A stretch of 64,000 bases of DNA, taken from the NCBI RefSeq assembly GCF_001424185.1, contig NZ_LMOM01000001.1:523256-587255 (forward strand), in the 5' to 3' direction. Source of the stretch: Deinococcus sp. Leaf326. GTDB lineage: Bacteria > Deinococcota > Deinococci > Deinococcales > Deinococcaceae. Shown here piece by piece: positions 26,534 to 36,914 of this stretch. Under the pieces are notes generated by a model. That model was not told where the DNA came from, did not search any database, and saw nothing but the letters and a program-made list of their open reading frames with translations. Within the stretch, counting starts at the first letter, position 1; the number at the start of each line of letters is the position of its first letter. A program made the position numbers and the translations under genes.

Positions 26534-27544
26534 TCAGCCCTCCTGGGCGTCCACCCGCGCCAGTTCGGCCGTGATGGCCGCGTCGAGGTCGCGGCGCACC
26601 TGGGGATACGGCTCGGAGCGAGAGGCCCCCGCCGCCGGCACGTGGCCGCCGCCGCCCAGGGCCACGGCGATGTTCTGGGCGCTGACCGGGCCGCGCGACC
26701 GCAGCGAGAGCTTCACGCGGTCGCCGAAGTCCTTGACCATCACGGCGAGCACGGTGCCCTCGGCGCTGCGCAGCAGGCCCACATAGGACTCGACGTCTTC
26801 CCACGTGGCCCCCGCACGCGACAGCATGGCGTCGTCCACGCGCGCCAGCACTACCCGGCCGCCATGCGTGAATTCCATGGTGCCCAGCACCTCACGCAGC
26901 AGCAGGTAGTACGAGTGCGAGTTCTGGGCCATCTGGTCGCCCAGCCAGCCCAGACGGGCGCCGTGGGCGCGCAGGCGGGCAGCGTACTCGAAGGTCTCGG
27001 CACTCACGCTGTCGAAGCTGAAGCTGCCGGTATCCGTCTTGAGCCCGAGCATGAGCGGGGTAGCGACCGCCTCGGACCAGGGCGCCCCCAGCGCGTCGAT
27101 CACGTCGGCCACCAGCATGGTCGTCGCCGGCTTGGAAGGGTCCACGGCGCCCGCCGTGGACCGCCGCAGATTGGTGCCGTGGTGGTCAAGGTTGACCACG
27201 TCGCCCGCAAAGGCCGCCAGGTCGGCGCCCGCCACCCGCACGGGGTCGTTGTTATCCACGTCGAGCACGGCGGCCAGGGCGCCGGCGGGCCACGCGGTCA
27301 GCGGCGCGGCGACCTCGCCCGGCTGGGGCAGAAAACGCAGGTAGCGCGGCACCTCCAAGGGTGCCACGACCTCGCGGCCCATCGCCCGCAGCGCCCTCGT
27401 CAGGCCCAGCACGCTGCCCAGAGCGTCTCCGTCGGGGTTCTCGTGGGCCAGGACCACCACGGGGCCGTCGTGGGCGAGCAGCCTCGCCGCCACCGCCTGA
27501 ATGTCCCGCGCATACTCGGGACTGCCGGAGTTCATCCTCGTCAT
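26534..27544 (-). CDS. DHH/DHHA1 phosphoesterase, NrnA-like (oligoribonuclease / pAp phosphatase)
   Basis: This 336-residue protein has the DHH motifs HENPDGDALGS near residue 33, LDVDNND, and NLDHHGTN, then a DHHA1 domain with SLRSRGPVSAQNIA and GGGGHVPAAG. NrnA-type enzymes degrade short oligoribonucleotides and 3'-phosphoadenosine 5'-phosphate in bacteria without Orn. The start ATG 27544 is chosen over the ATG nine bases further in, because TATACT (27557-27552) lies exactly 7 bases before it. Leaderless. Divergent from the HAD gene. Confidence 0.9.
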   Translation of the reverse strand: MTRMNSGSPEYARDIQAVAARLLAHDGPVVVLAHENPDGDALGSVLGLTRALRAMGREVVAPLEVPRYLRFLPQPGEVAAPLTAWPAGALAAVLDVDNNDPVRVAGADLAAFAGDVVNLDHHGTNLRRSTAGAVDPSKPATTMLVADVIDALGAPWSEAVATPLMLGLKTDTGSFSFDSVSAETFEYAARLRAHGARLGWLGDQMAQNSHSYYLLLREVLGTMEFTHGGRVVLARVDDAMLSRAGATWEDVESYVGLLRSAEGTVLAVMVKDFGDRVKLSLRSRGPVSAQNIAVALGGGGHVPAAGASRSEPYPQVRRDLDAAITAELARVDAQEG

Positions 27545-27617
27545 CCGCTGAAGTATAAGAGGGCTCGCCTGCACAGCGCCCCCGCCCCGCGCCGCGCCGC
27601 GCGGCATAGTGGCCCCC

Positions 27618-28241
27618 ATGAGCGAATCTCCTGCCCGGACCCGTCACGTCGCCTTCGACTGGGGCGGCGTCTTTACCGTCGGCACCTTCGACGGCCGCAG
27701 CACCCAGAACGTCGCCGAGCGCGCCGGGGTACCGGTCGAGCGTGTGCGCGAAAGCTACTTCCGGCATGTGCGGCAGCTGGAGGTCGGCGCCTGGAGCCTG
27801 CCGCAGTTCTGGACCGTATTGCAGGAGGAGGCCGGGATTCCGCTGCCCTACGACGAATTCGAGGAACTGTACCTGGGCAGCGTGCACGACAACGCCCCCA
27901 TGTACGCCGCGTTGAGTGCCCTGCCCGCCGACGTGCGCGTGGGCCTGCTGAGCAACAACTACCCCGTCGTGAGCGACCACCTGCGCAAGGATGCGCGCTT
28001 CGGGCGTTTCGACGCGCTGGTGTTCAGCAACGAGATCGGGCACAAGAAGCCCGCGCCCGAGGCCTTCGACGCGCTGGAGGAGGCAATGGGCGTGCCCGCC
28101 GCGCAGGTGGCCTTCGTAGACGACGTGCAGGAGAACATCGACGCCGCTCACGCCGCCGGCTTTCATGGCCTGCTGTACCACCACGACCGCCACGAGCAGT
28201 TTGAGCGCGAGCTGACCGCCTGGCTGGCCGGCGAGGGCTGA
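27618..28241 (+). CDS. HAD superfamily hydrolase (subfamily IA-like)
   Basis: This 207-residue protein has HAD motifs I (FDWGGVF, with Gly in place of the second Asp, as in YihX-like HADs), II (LLSNN), III (HKKPAPEAF) and IV (FVDDVQEN). It should be a small phosphatase; the substrate is unknown. ATG 27618 is used; CATAGT (27605-27610), a one-base variant of the -10 element, lies 7 bases upstream. The 181-base region after its stop contains the repeated GTACACCAC sites that precede isocitrate lyase. Confidence 0.87.
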   Translation: MSESPARTRHVAFDWGGVFTVGTFDGRSTQNVAERAGVPVERVRESYFRHVRQLEVGAWSLPQFWTVLQEEAGIPLPYDEFEELYLGSVHDNAPMYAALSALPADVRVGLLSNNYPVVSDHLRKDARFGRFDALVFSNEIGHKKPAPEAFDALEEAMGVPAAQVAFVDDVQENIDAAHAAGFHGLLYHHDRHEQFERELTAWLAGEG

Positions 28242-28260
28242 AGCTGGGGGCTGGCCTGAA

Positions 28261-28310
28261 GTGGTGTACCTGCGGCGCGTGAGAGTACACCACGCGCACA
28301 GGTACACCAC
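28261..28310. promoter_or_regulatory. Candidate operator cluster upstream of aceA (three GTACACCAC sites)
   Basis: GTGGTGTACCTG (28261-28272) and its exact reverse complement CAGGTACACCAC (28299-28310) form a perfect 12-bp inverted repeat, and a third GTACACCAC lies between them (28285-28293). The block sits 113 bases before the isocitrate lyase start and after the HAD stop. A fourth exact GTACACCAC occurs at 29887-29895. A repeated site of this kind is typical of a dimeric repressor or activator; the regulator is unknown. Confidence 0.6.
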
Positions 28311-28422
28311 CTCTTTTACGGCCCCGGCGGGGGCACACTGGCTCTACAGCACCCGAAGGGCCCGTTCTTCAGGCACTCCCACCGTGGGGGCGCCAGTCTT
28401 CCCCTTCGGCCAGGAGCCAACC

Positions 28423-29733
<1,311 letters not shown>

Positions 29734-29886
29734 GGACCGGAGCGGGAGGAGGGTGGTCAGGAAGGGCTTCCCCCCTTCTCACCATGGGGGCGAGCCGCTT
29801 ACCCTGAAGGCCTGTGGAGCCCGTGGCTGACGCCGGGCCTGTTCGTGGACCATGAGCCCAGAGAGACGGTCACAATCCCGCCACCG

Positions 29887-29895
29887 GTACACCAC
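29887..29895 (+). promoter_or_regulatory. Fourth GTACACCAC site, downstream of aceA
   Basis: GGTACACCAC (29886-29895) matches ten bases of the aceA upstream site at 28301-28310. It lies in the 240-base gap (29734-29973) between convergent aceA and cdd, where I see no gene or clear terminator. It may be a remote operator or chance. Confidence 0.3.
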
Positions 29896-29973
29896 GCCTA
29901 TGAAAGCGGGAAGCGAACCGGCCTCCGTTCAGGGGCCCTCCGCTTCCCACCTGCCGTCCTGCGGGCTGGCTCT

Positions 29974-30450
29974 CTATTCCGTGCCAACCTCGTGCCCGTC
30001 GTCACGCTGCTCCAGCCGGAAGCCGTGGGGCAGAAAGTCGCGCACGAGGCCGCTCACCACGTCACCGTGCTGGTTGACGCACACGACGCGGGCGTCCGGC
30101 GCAAACTCGTAGAGAACCTGCCGGCACGCGCCGCAGGGGCTGGCCGGGGGGCTGGCTTCCGAGTAGACCATGAGGTCAGTAAACTCGCGTCCACCCGCCG
30201 TCGCCATCGCCTGCACCGCCGACTGCTCGGCGCAGCGGCCCAGGCCGTAGCTGGCATTCTCGACGTTGGCCCCGAAAAACACCCGGCCGTCGGTGGTGCG
30301 CAGCGCGGCGCCCACGCGGAACTTGCTGTAGGGCGCGTACGCCTGCTTGAACGCGGCCTGCGCGCCTTCGAGCAGTTGCGGATCGGGACTCAGGTTCAGG
30401 GGATTGCTGGACTGCTCTGTGTCGGTACGGGTCACGCCCGCATTATTCAT
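29974..30450 (-). CDS. cdd: Cytidine deaminase
   Basis: This 158-residue protein matches the small tetrameric cytidine deaminases: NASYGLGRCAEQSA carries the first zinc Cys and catalytic Glu, and PCGACRQVL the other two Cys ligands. It deaminates cytidine and deoxycytidine for pyrimidine salvage. I use ATG 30450, which overlaps the upstream CNNM/CBS gene stop by 8 bases, so the two are one operon. The first 25 residues before the conserved domain are polar and variable. In many bacteria cdd follows phoH-ybeY-dgkA; here that set is 22 kb away. Confidence 0.93.
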   Translation of the reverse strand: MNNAGVTRTDTEQSSNPLNLSPDPQLLEGAQAAFKQAYAPYSKFRVGAALRTTDGRVFFGANVENASYGLGRCAEQSAVQAMATAGGREFTDLMVYSEASPPASPCGACRQVLYEFAPDARVVCVNQHGDVVSGLVRDFLPHGFRLEQRDDGHEVGTE

Positions 30451-31783
30451 GAGCCGGCACCTCGGACCCCTCGGGCGGATTCGGGTCGGGGGCACGCTCG
30501 ACGCGCACACGTGTCACGCGGCGCTGGTCGGCCTCCTCGACCGTGAAGCTCCAGCCGGCGTACAGGAAGTGCTGGCCGATTTCCGGGATGTCCCCGAAGT
30601 GGTTGGTTATGAACCCGGCCAGCGTATCGAACTCGCCCTCGCCGTCCTCGATATTGCTGTCCAGACGCTGCTCGACCTCGTGGACGGTCAGGCTAGCGTC
30701 CATCAGGTAGATGCCGTCGCCCAGCACTTCCACCTGCGGCAACTCCTCCTCGTCGGTCTCGTCGTAGATCTCGCCGACGATCTCCTCGAGGGCGTCTTCG
30801 AGCGTGACCAGCCCGGCGGTGCCGCCGAACTCGTCGACGACCACACTCATGTGCGACTTCTTGTCGCGCATCTTGGCGAGCAGGTCCTTGATCTTCATAC
30901 CCTCCGGCACGAAGTACACCGGGCGCATCACGTCGGCGATCGAGATGTGGTCGAGTTCCTCGAGGTGACGCAGCACGTCGCCCGTATGCGCGATGCCCAC
31001 GATGTTGTCGGCCGTGTCCTGAAAGACCGGCACGCGCGAGTAGCCGTGTTCGGTGCTCAGTTCGAGCAGCCGGCGCAGCGGCGCGGCGGCGTCCACGACC
31101 ACCATGTCCACGCGCGGCGTCATGACCTCGCGCACGGTAGTGTCCGACAGGTCGAACACGTTATACACGAGCTCCTTCTCGCTGTCCTCGAGAACGCCCT
31201 CCTGGCTCGAGGCGCCCACGATCATGCGGATCTCCTCTTCCGAGTAGGCCGTGTGGTGCCCGGCGACGCCGCGCAGCCCGAAGAGCCGCACCACGCCGTT
31301 GCCCAGCGCGTTCAGACCCTTGATAGCCCACTTGAAGACGGTCGCGAAGATCAGCAGCGGGCGCGTGACGAGGAGGGCCACCTGCTCGCTGCGCTGCAGG
31401 GCCCAGCTTTTGGGCGCCAGCTCGCCGATCACGATGTGCAGCACGGTACTGATGGCAAAGGCCACACCGAAGCTGATGGCCTTGATCTGGCCCTCGGTGA
31501 GGGTCGTCTCGGCGAACAGCGGGTGGATGAGGTGCTCGATGGCCGGCTCGGCGACGAAGCCGATGGCGAGGCTGGCCATCGTGATGCCGAGCTGCGTCGC
31601 GGCGATGTAGAGGTCGAGATTTTGCAGGGCGCGCTGCGTGGCGCGGGCCGTGCTGTTGCCTTCCTCGGCGAGCTGGTCGATGCGGGTGCGCCGCACACTG
31701 ACCAGGGCGAACTCGGCCGCCACGAAAAAGCCGTTCATCACGACGAGGAAGAACAGGGCAAACAGACCAATGATGTCGTTCAT
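30443..31783 (-). CDS. CNNM/CorC-type membrane protein with CBS domains (hemolysin-like)
   Basis: This 446-residue protein has an N-terminal DUF21/CNNM transmembrane domain (about 1-200, with NGFFVAAEFALVSVR and GELAPKSWAL), two CBS domains (about 215-340, VMTPRVDM, VPVFQDTADNIVGI, VVDEFGGTAGLVTLED) and a C-terminal CorC/HlyC transporter-associated domain. Relatives act in magnesium or cobalt efflux. ATG 31783 is preceded by a 7-bp hairpin that partly covers the GGAG Shine-Dalgarno sequence, and by a leader with an intrinsic terminator. cdd follows with overlap. Confidence 0.92.
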   Translation of the reverse strand: MNDIIGLFALFFLVVMNGFFVAAEFALVSVRRTRIDQLAEEGNSTARATQRALQNLDLYIAATQLGITMASLAIGFVAEPAIEHLIHPLFAETTLTEGQIKAISFGVAFAISTVLHIVIGELAPKSWALQRSEQVALLVTRPLLIFATVFKWAIKGLNALGNGVVRLFGLRGVAGHHTAYSEEEIRMIVGASSQEGVLEDSEKELVYNVFDLSDTTVREVMTPRVDMVVVDAAAPLRRLLELSTEHGYSRVPVFQDTADNIVGIAHTGDVLRHLEELDHISIADVMRPVYFVPEGMKIKDLLAKMRDKKSHMSVVVDEFGGTAGLVTLEDALEEIVGEIYDETDEEELPQVEVLGDGIYLMDASLTVHEVEQRLDSNIEDGEGEFDTLAGFITNHFGDIPEIGQHFLYAGWSFTVEEADQRRVTRVRVERAPDPNPPEGSEVPAHE

Positions 31784-31788
31784 GAAGT

Positions 31789-31818
31789 GGCGTGCTCCAG
31801 GCCACGCCCCGGCACGCC
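31789..31818 (-). promoter_or_regulatory. Hairpin at the ribosome-binding site of the CNNM/CBS gene
   Basis: GGCGTGC and GCACGCC (31818-31812 with 31795-31789 on the minus strand) form a perfect 7-bp stem ending 5 bases before ATG 31783. The GGAG at 31798-31795 lies at the loop/stem border, so the stem would hinder initiation. Confidence 0.5.
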
Positions 31819-31894
31819 GCAAGGCACATGCTGCCCGCCACACGCGCGTGGCGCGTAGCGTCGGTTGCCGGACAGGTTGTCTTGCCACAGTAAA

Positions 31895-31914
31895 AAACCC
31901 GCCCGCAGGCGGTC
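31895..31914 (-). terminator. Intrinsic terminator within the leader of the CNNM/CBS gene
   Basis: CCGCC-TGCG-GGCGG (31912-31899, minus strand) is followed after one G by six T residues (31897-31892). It lies 112 bases upstream of the ATG in the same orientation, so it would act as an attenuator or end an upstream RNA. Confidence 0.6.
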
Positions 31915-32012
31915 TTTTCGCGGCGCATTCAGAGAGCCAGGACTGGGAGGCTCCATAAGCACCCTCAGCCTACCACACCCGGCCCCCTCCACTGGGGGAC
32001 AGTCGCCTTTGC

Positions 32013-32051
32013 AACAAAGACCGGGCCCCCGCCGCAAAGGCAGGGGCCCGG
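32013..32051 (-). terminator. Rho-independent terminator of the candidate small RNA
   Basis: CCGGGCCCC (32051-32043) pairs with GGGGCCCGG (32029-32021) on the minus strand across a 13-base loop and is followed by TCTTTGTT. The plus strand has no U-tract here. Confidence 0.7.
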
Positions 32052-32168
32052 AGAAGGGTCGGATTAGGTTGCACGGTTCGCCAGAGGACACCAGCGGATT
32101 GCGGCGCGTCATTGAAACAGGTGCAACGCGCCTATGGTGCCGCGTGCAGCCACCGCACTTTGTGCTTT
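32013..32168 (-). ncRNA. Candidate structured small RNA or 5' leader
   Basis: On the minus strand a promoter-like pair (TTGAAC, 18 bases, CACACT) is followed by about 155 bases that fold into stacked helices and end at an intrinsic terminator. Helices by plus coordinates: 32067-32074 with 32144-32154 (three bases unpaired), 32086-32093 with 32135-32141 (one bulge), and 32103-32109 with 32126-32132 (perfect, 16-base loop). No open frame fits. I see none of the SRP, tmRNA, RNase P or 6S signatures. It could be an independent sRNA, or a riboswitch-like leader of the CNNM/CBS gene downstream. Confidence 0.5.
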
Positions 32169-32174
32169 TTTCGC

Positions 32175-32204
32175 AGTGTGGGACATGATTTAAGACTTGT
32201 TCAA
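32175..32204 (-). promoter_or_regulatory. Candidate promoter of the structured RNA
   Basis: TTGAAC (32204-32199) and CACACT (32180-32175) are 18 bases apart on the minus strand. CACACT differs by one base from the TACACT -10 used by other genes here. The start would be near 32168. Confidence 0.45.
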
Positions 32205-32230
32205 CTTCCTCGCCAAAGTGCCGGCACAGG

Positions 32231-32518
32231 TCACGCCGCCGACCCGACCCGGGGCAGGTTCTCGAAACAACGGCGGGCAACCCCCACGATCCACAGCCGG
32301 GCGGGCAGGCCCGAAGCCTCCCAGCAGGGCGCGCGGCGCCGCACCTCCGCGAAGGCCAGGTACACGGCGTCCTCGGGCTGCGCGAGGCGGCAGTGCGCGG
32401 CCAGCGCGAACAGCAGTGGACTGAAGACCTTCACGCACAAGTACAGGTCCTGCCCGCCCCCCACGAGAAAAGCCCGCAGGACCTCGTCACTGCGGTCATC
32501 TGGAGAGGCGGTCATCAT
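32231..32518 (-). CDS. Small protein resembling an isolated sigma-70 region 2 (ECF-like)
   Basis: This 95-residue protein reads like the region-2 domain of an ECF sigma factor: an LRAFLVGGGQDLY start, a PEDAVYLAFAEVRRRAPCW helix where sigma factors have the core-binding and -10 helices, and GLPARLWIVGVARR at the end. Region 4 is absent; the protein stops 13 residues later. ATG 32518 has CAGACT (32530-32525) 6 bases upstream. It may be a degenerate sigma factor, a sigma/anti-sigma decoy, or simply a small helical protein. The histidine kinase gene ends upstream on the same strand, 102 bases away. Confidence 0.5.
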   Translation of the reverse strand: MMTASPDDRSDEVLRAFLVGGGQDLYLCVKVFSPLLFALAAHCRLAQPEDAVYLAFAEVRRRAPCWEASGLPARLWIVGVARRCFENLPRVGSAA

Positions 32519-32620
32519 CACCGCAGTCTGGCGTGCCGGATGACCCCTCAATGTGGAGGAGCTTGAGCGAATGCCCATCGTCCGGCGGTGCACCCGTCAC
32601 CTGCATGGTGGCCAGGCACC

Positions 32621-35149
32621 TCAGCCGCCCGGAAGGGTGAAGCCGAAAGTGGCCCCCTGGCCGACCTCGCCGTGCGCGAAGACCTCGCCGCCGTGCCGGG
32701 TGATGATGCGCCGCACGTTCGCCAGTCCGACTCCCGTGCCCTCGAACTCGTCGGCGCGGTGCAGGCGCTGAAAGACCCCGAACAGGTTCTCGGCGTAGCG
32801 CGGATCGAAGCCCACGCCATTGTCGCGCACGAACAGCGCCCAGTCGCTCCCCCGGCGCTCGGCCCAGATCTCGATTCGGGTCAGCTCCCGTGGCCGGGTG
32901 TATTTCAGGGCGTTGGTGAGCAGGTTCACGAACACCTGACGCAACGTGTCGGCGTCGGCCCTGACCACCGGCAGCTCACCCACCCCCCACTCGACCCGAC
33001 GGTCCCCAGCGTCGGGCTGGACCTCGGCGCGCACCGAGGCCAGCAGCCCTCCCAGGTCCACCGGGGCGAACGACAGGTCCGCCCGTGAGGTACGCGACAA
33101 GTCCAGCATGGCGTCGATCAGAACGTTCATACGCTGGCCCGCCTCGGCCACCACGTTCAGGTAGCGCGTTGCGCGGGGGGGCGCCTCCGGGCCCAGCGCC
33201 TGACGCAGCAGGCTGTTGAAGCCCAGGATGTGCCGCACCGGGGTGCGCAGGTCGTGCGACACCGAGTAGGCGAAGGCCTCGAGTTCCTCATTGGCCGCCT
33301 CGAGCTTGCGCCGCTCGGACGCAAGCTGCTCCAGGCCCCGCGCGCGCTCCAGCGCCAGACCCAGACTGCGGACCACCGTCTCAAGGAGCGACTTGTCCAC
33401 CGGGTGCCACTCGTGCGCCCCCGCCGTGGTGATGCTCAGGACGCCGCTGGGCTGCCCGCCGACGAGTACCGGCAGCGTGGCGACCGAAGAAGACTCTTCG
33501 CCCGGCAGCTGGGCGCCCTGGGGCCAAGTCCGGTCCTGGTAGTAGGGCAGGCCACTCCTCCAGGGCACGTCCAGGGGCGGCGCGTCCCCCGCCGGGAGGC
33601 CGTCCCCGACCAGGGCGGTGTGCGCCGAGGCCACGTCCCCCACAGCGCTGCGGACGGTCCAGCGGCCGCCCTGAAGTTCCCAGTACACCGTGTGGCCACT
33701 GGGCAGCAGGGGCAGCATGGCGCCCTGCGCGCGGCGCACGAGCGCGTAGGGGTCGCCCTCGAGCGTGAGGTCGTGCGACAGCAGCGCGAAGCTCTCCAGC
33801 CAGCGGGTCCGGGTATGCAGCTCGGCGTTGCGTGTCTCCAGGGCGCGCGCCGCCTCGCTGCGCTCCAGGGCGAGGCGCAGGCTGCGGCCCACCGCGCGCA
33901 GGATGGCCCGGTCGCCCTCGGTCCAGCTTATGGCGCTGCGCCGGGCCACGGCCAGGACTCCCAGCACCTGCCCCCCCACGCTCAGGGGATAGGCGCCGCT
34001 GGAGGCGTACTCGCCCAGGTACTCGCCGTGGTCGCGCGCGGCCGTCTCGCCCTCGCGGAACACGGGGCGCTGGGTACTCAGCAGCTCCGCGACCAGCGGG
34101 TGATCGTCACCGAACCCGCTGCGGACCTGCGACAGTTCGGCGCGGATATCGCCGCTCCAGGCCTGCGCGCGCCACAGACCGTCCTCGCGCGCGTAGTACG
34201 CGGCGCTGTCGCCCGAAAACCGTGCCCGCAGCACGTCGATAGCCTGCTTGGCAAGGACCAGCACGTCGGTCTCGCTGCCGACCGCCTCGGTCAGCGCGGC
34301 GAAGGCGTCGAGCGCGGCGGTCCGCTCGGCCAGTGCCCGCTCCTGCTGCTGGCGGCGGGTGATGTCGCGCTGCGCGACGAGCCCCCCCACGGTGCCGTCG
34401 GGCAGCGTCACCGGCTGGCCCGTGACAAGTACGGTGCGCGGCGCCTTCCCCGGCACCCGGATCACGAGTTCGTTGTTGTGGACCGTCTCGCCCTTCCAGG
34501 CCCGGTAGAGGGGCACTTCCTCGGGAGTCAGGCGCCGCTCGCCGCCCGGCGCGTACAGGTGATAGAGCGTCGGCCAGTCCTGCGGCGACACCGGCACGAG
34601 CGGTTGGTCGTGAAAGTCCTCGCTGACGGCGTTCGACAAGACGATGTGGCCCTGGGCATCACAGACGATGACCGACTCGCCCAGACTGCTCAGGATGGCG
34701 GGCAGAAAGGTCTGTTCGTTGGGGGACGGCGCCGCTGCCGTGACGAGCACGCCGCCCACCCCGTCCCCGTCCGGCACCGGTCCGTAGGACAGGCTGAAGG
34801 CCGCCTCCCGCCCCGCCCGGTCGCCCCTGCCCTCCCGTGGGGCCAGCGGTAGAGGCTGGCCCATCACGACGTAGCTCTCGCCGCGCCGGACCGCCTCGAT
34901 ATGCCGGCTCTCGGCCGGCCGCAGGGCCGCGCCGGCCCAGCCGGCTCCCCCGCTTCCGAGCAGCCGGGCATAGGGCACGTTGTAGAGGGGAGCGGCCGCC
35001 TCGCCCCACAGCAGCAGGGCGGGCAGGGGGTGGGCAAGGACCAGCCCGGCGGCGGCCCGCAGCGCGGACGACCACCCGGCCACGCGGCCCAGAGGAGTTG
35101 CCGCCCAGTCCAGCCCGGCCTGCCGTTCCAGAAGAGAGAGCCCGTTCAT
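32621..35149 (-). CDS. Sensor histidine kinase with PAS and two GAF domains
   Basis: This 842-residue predicted cytoplasmic kinase has a PAS-like N-terminus (about 15-130), a second PAS (about 140-275, ending GTVGGLVAQRDITRR), two GAF domains (about 285-425 and 445-600), HisKA with phosphoacceptor His632 in SVSHDLRTPVRHIL, and HATPase with the N box NLLTNALKY, DNGVGFD and GTGVGLANVRRII. The HisKA segment resembles those of bacteriophytochrome-type kinases, but no chromophore Cys/His site is evident. No response regulator is adjacent, so its partner is unknown. ATG 35149 is the best start though it lacks a clear Shine-Dalgarno sequence; TATCAT lies about 50 bases upstream. Confidence 0.88.
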   Translation of the reverse strand: MNGLSLLERQAGLDWAATPLGRVAGWSSALRAAAGLVLAHPLPALLLWGEAAAPLYNVPYARLLGSGGAGWAGAALRPAESRHIEAVRRGESYVVMGQPLPLAPREGRGDRAGREAAFSLSYGPVPDGDGVGGVLVTAAAPSPNEQTFLPAILSSLGESVIVCDAQGHIVLSNAVSEDFHDQPLVPVSPQDWPTLYHLYAPGGERRLTPEEVPLYRAWKGETVHNNELVIRVPGKAPRTVLVTGQPVTLPDGTVGGLVAQRDITRRQQQERALAERTAALDAFAALTEAVGSETDVLVLAKQAIDVLRARFSGDSAAYYAREDGLWRAQAWSGDIRAELSQVRSGFGDDHPLVAELLSTQRPVFREGETAARDHGEYLGEYASSGAYPLSVGGQVLGVLAVARRSAISWTEGDRAILRAVGRSLRLALERSEAARALETRNAELHTRTRWLESFALLSHDLTLEGDPYALVRRAQGAMLPLLPSGHTVYWELQGGRWTVRSAVGDVASAHTALVGDGLPAGDAPPLDVPWRSGLPYYQDRTWPQGAQLPGEESSSVATLPVLVGGQPSGVLSITTAGAHEWHPVDKSLLETVVRSLGLALERARGLEQLASERRKLEAANEELEAFAYSVSHDLRTPVRHILGFNSLLRQALGPEAPPRATRYLNVVAEAGQRMNVLIDAMLDLSRTSRADLSFAPVDLGGLLASVRAEVQPDAGDRRVEWGVGELPVVRADADTLRQVFVNLLTNALKYTRPRELTRIEIWAERRGSDWALFVRDNGVGFDPRYAENLFGVFQRLHRADEFEGTGVGLANVRRIITRHGGEVFAHGEVGQGATFGFTLPGG

Positions 35150-35249
35150 CGGAAGGCGCGGGGGAGGGAGGGGGCGGATCGGGTCATGGGCTGAACGAAT
35201 GATAGGGAGACGCGGGGACAACTCGGCACGGGTGAAGAAGATTTAAGGC

Positions 35250-36547
<1,298 letters not shown>

Positions 36548-36548
<1 letters not shown>

Positions 36549-36838
36549 CAGTCGGTCTCCACGGTCCGGGGTACGCGGATGAACCCGTCCTGGGTTTCGG
36601 GGGCCAGGGCGGCGACGACGGCGGGCGCGAAGGTCTCGCCGGGCACGTCGTCCCGCAGCACGTTCACCAGGCTCACGGGGCGCTGCATCTCCTCGGCGCC
36701 GCCCGTGTCCACGTCGGCCAGCTGCTCGAAGTAGCCCAGCACGCGGGTCAGGTCCGCTCCCATATCCGCCCGCTCCTGCGGGGTCAGCTGCAGCCGCGCG
36801 AGCTGCGCGAGGTGGTCGATCTGGGCCGCGTCAATCAT
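36548..36838 (-). CDS. gatC: Asp/Glu-tRNA amidotransferase subunit GatC
   Basis: This 96-residue protein matches Gat[20 protein letters not shown] at the start, [18 protein letters not shown] in the middle and an extended C-terminus ending in a VP-R-T segment. GatC stabilises the GatA-GatB complex that amidates misacylated Glu-tRNA-Gln or Asp-tRNA-Asn. gatA and gatB are not in the window, so this subunit is encoded apart from them. TATACT (36851-36846) lies 7 bases before ATG 36838: a leaderless gatC-serS mRNA. Confidence 0.95.
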
Positions 36839-36914
36839 GCCCAGGAGTATAGGGGGCGGGCTGCGGGGCGTGCGGCGGCGGGAACCCGGCGGCGGCGCGG
36901 GCCGTAACCGTGAT

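Noticed and set aside
29845..29973. Small plus-strand frames after aceA (one starting near ATG 29900).
   Set aside because: They run antisense into cdd, lack start signals and show no conserved motif.
31780..31955. A 58-codon open frame on the minus strand ending in a TGA that overlaps the CNNM/CBS ATG.
   Set aside because: It runs through the terminator and hairpin, has no Shine-Dalgarno sequence and an atypical composition; more likely untranslated leader.
31892..31972. Resemblance of the CNNM/CBS leader to the M-box magnesium riboswitch (an AGGCTGAGG-like start and a GAAAAGACCGCC segment).
   Set aside because: Only short scattered matches; I could not lay out the M-box helices, so no family is claimed.
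32067..32170. The structured RNA read on the plus strand, ending GCAC-TTT-GTGC-TTTTTT.
   Set aside because: The plus-strand hairpin is only 4 bp and no promoter was found; promoter and terminator are better on the minus strand.
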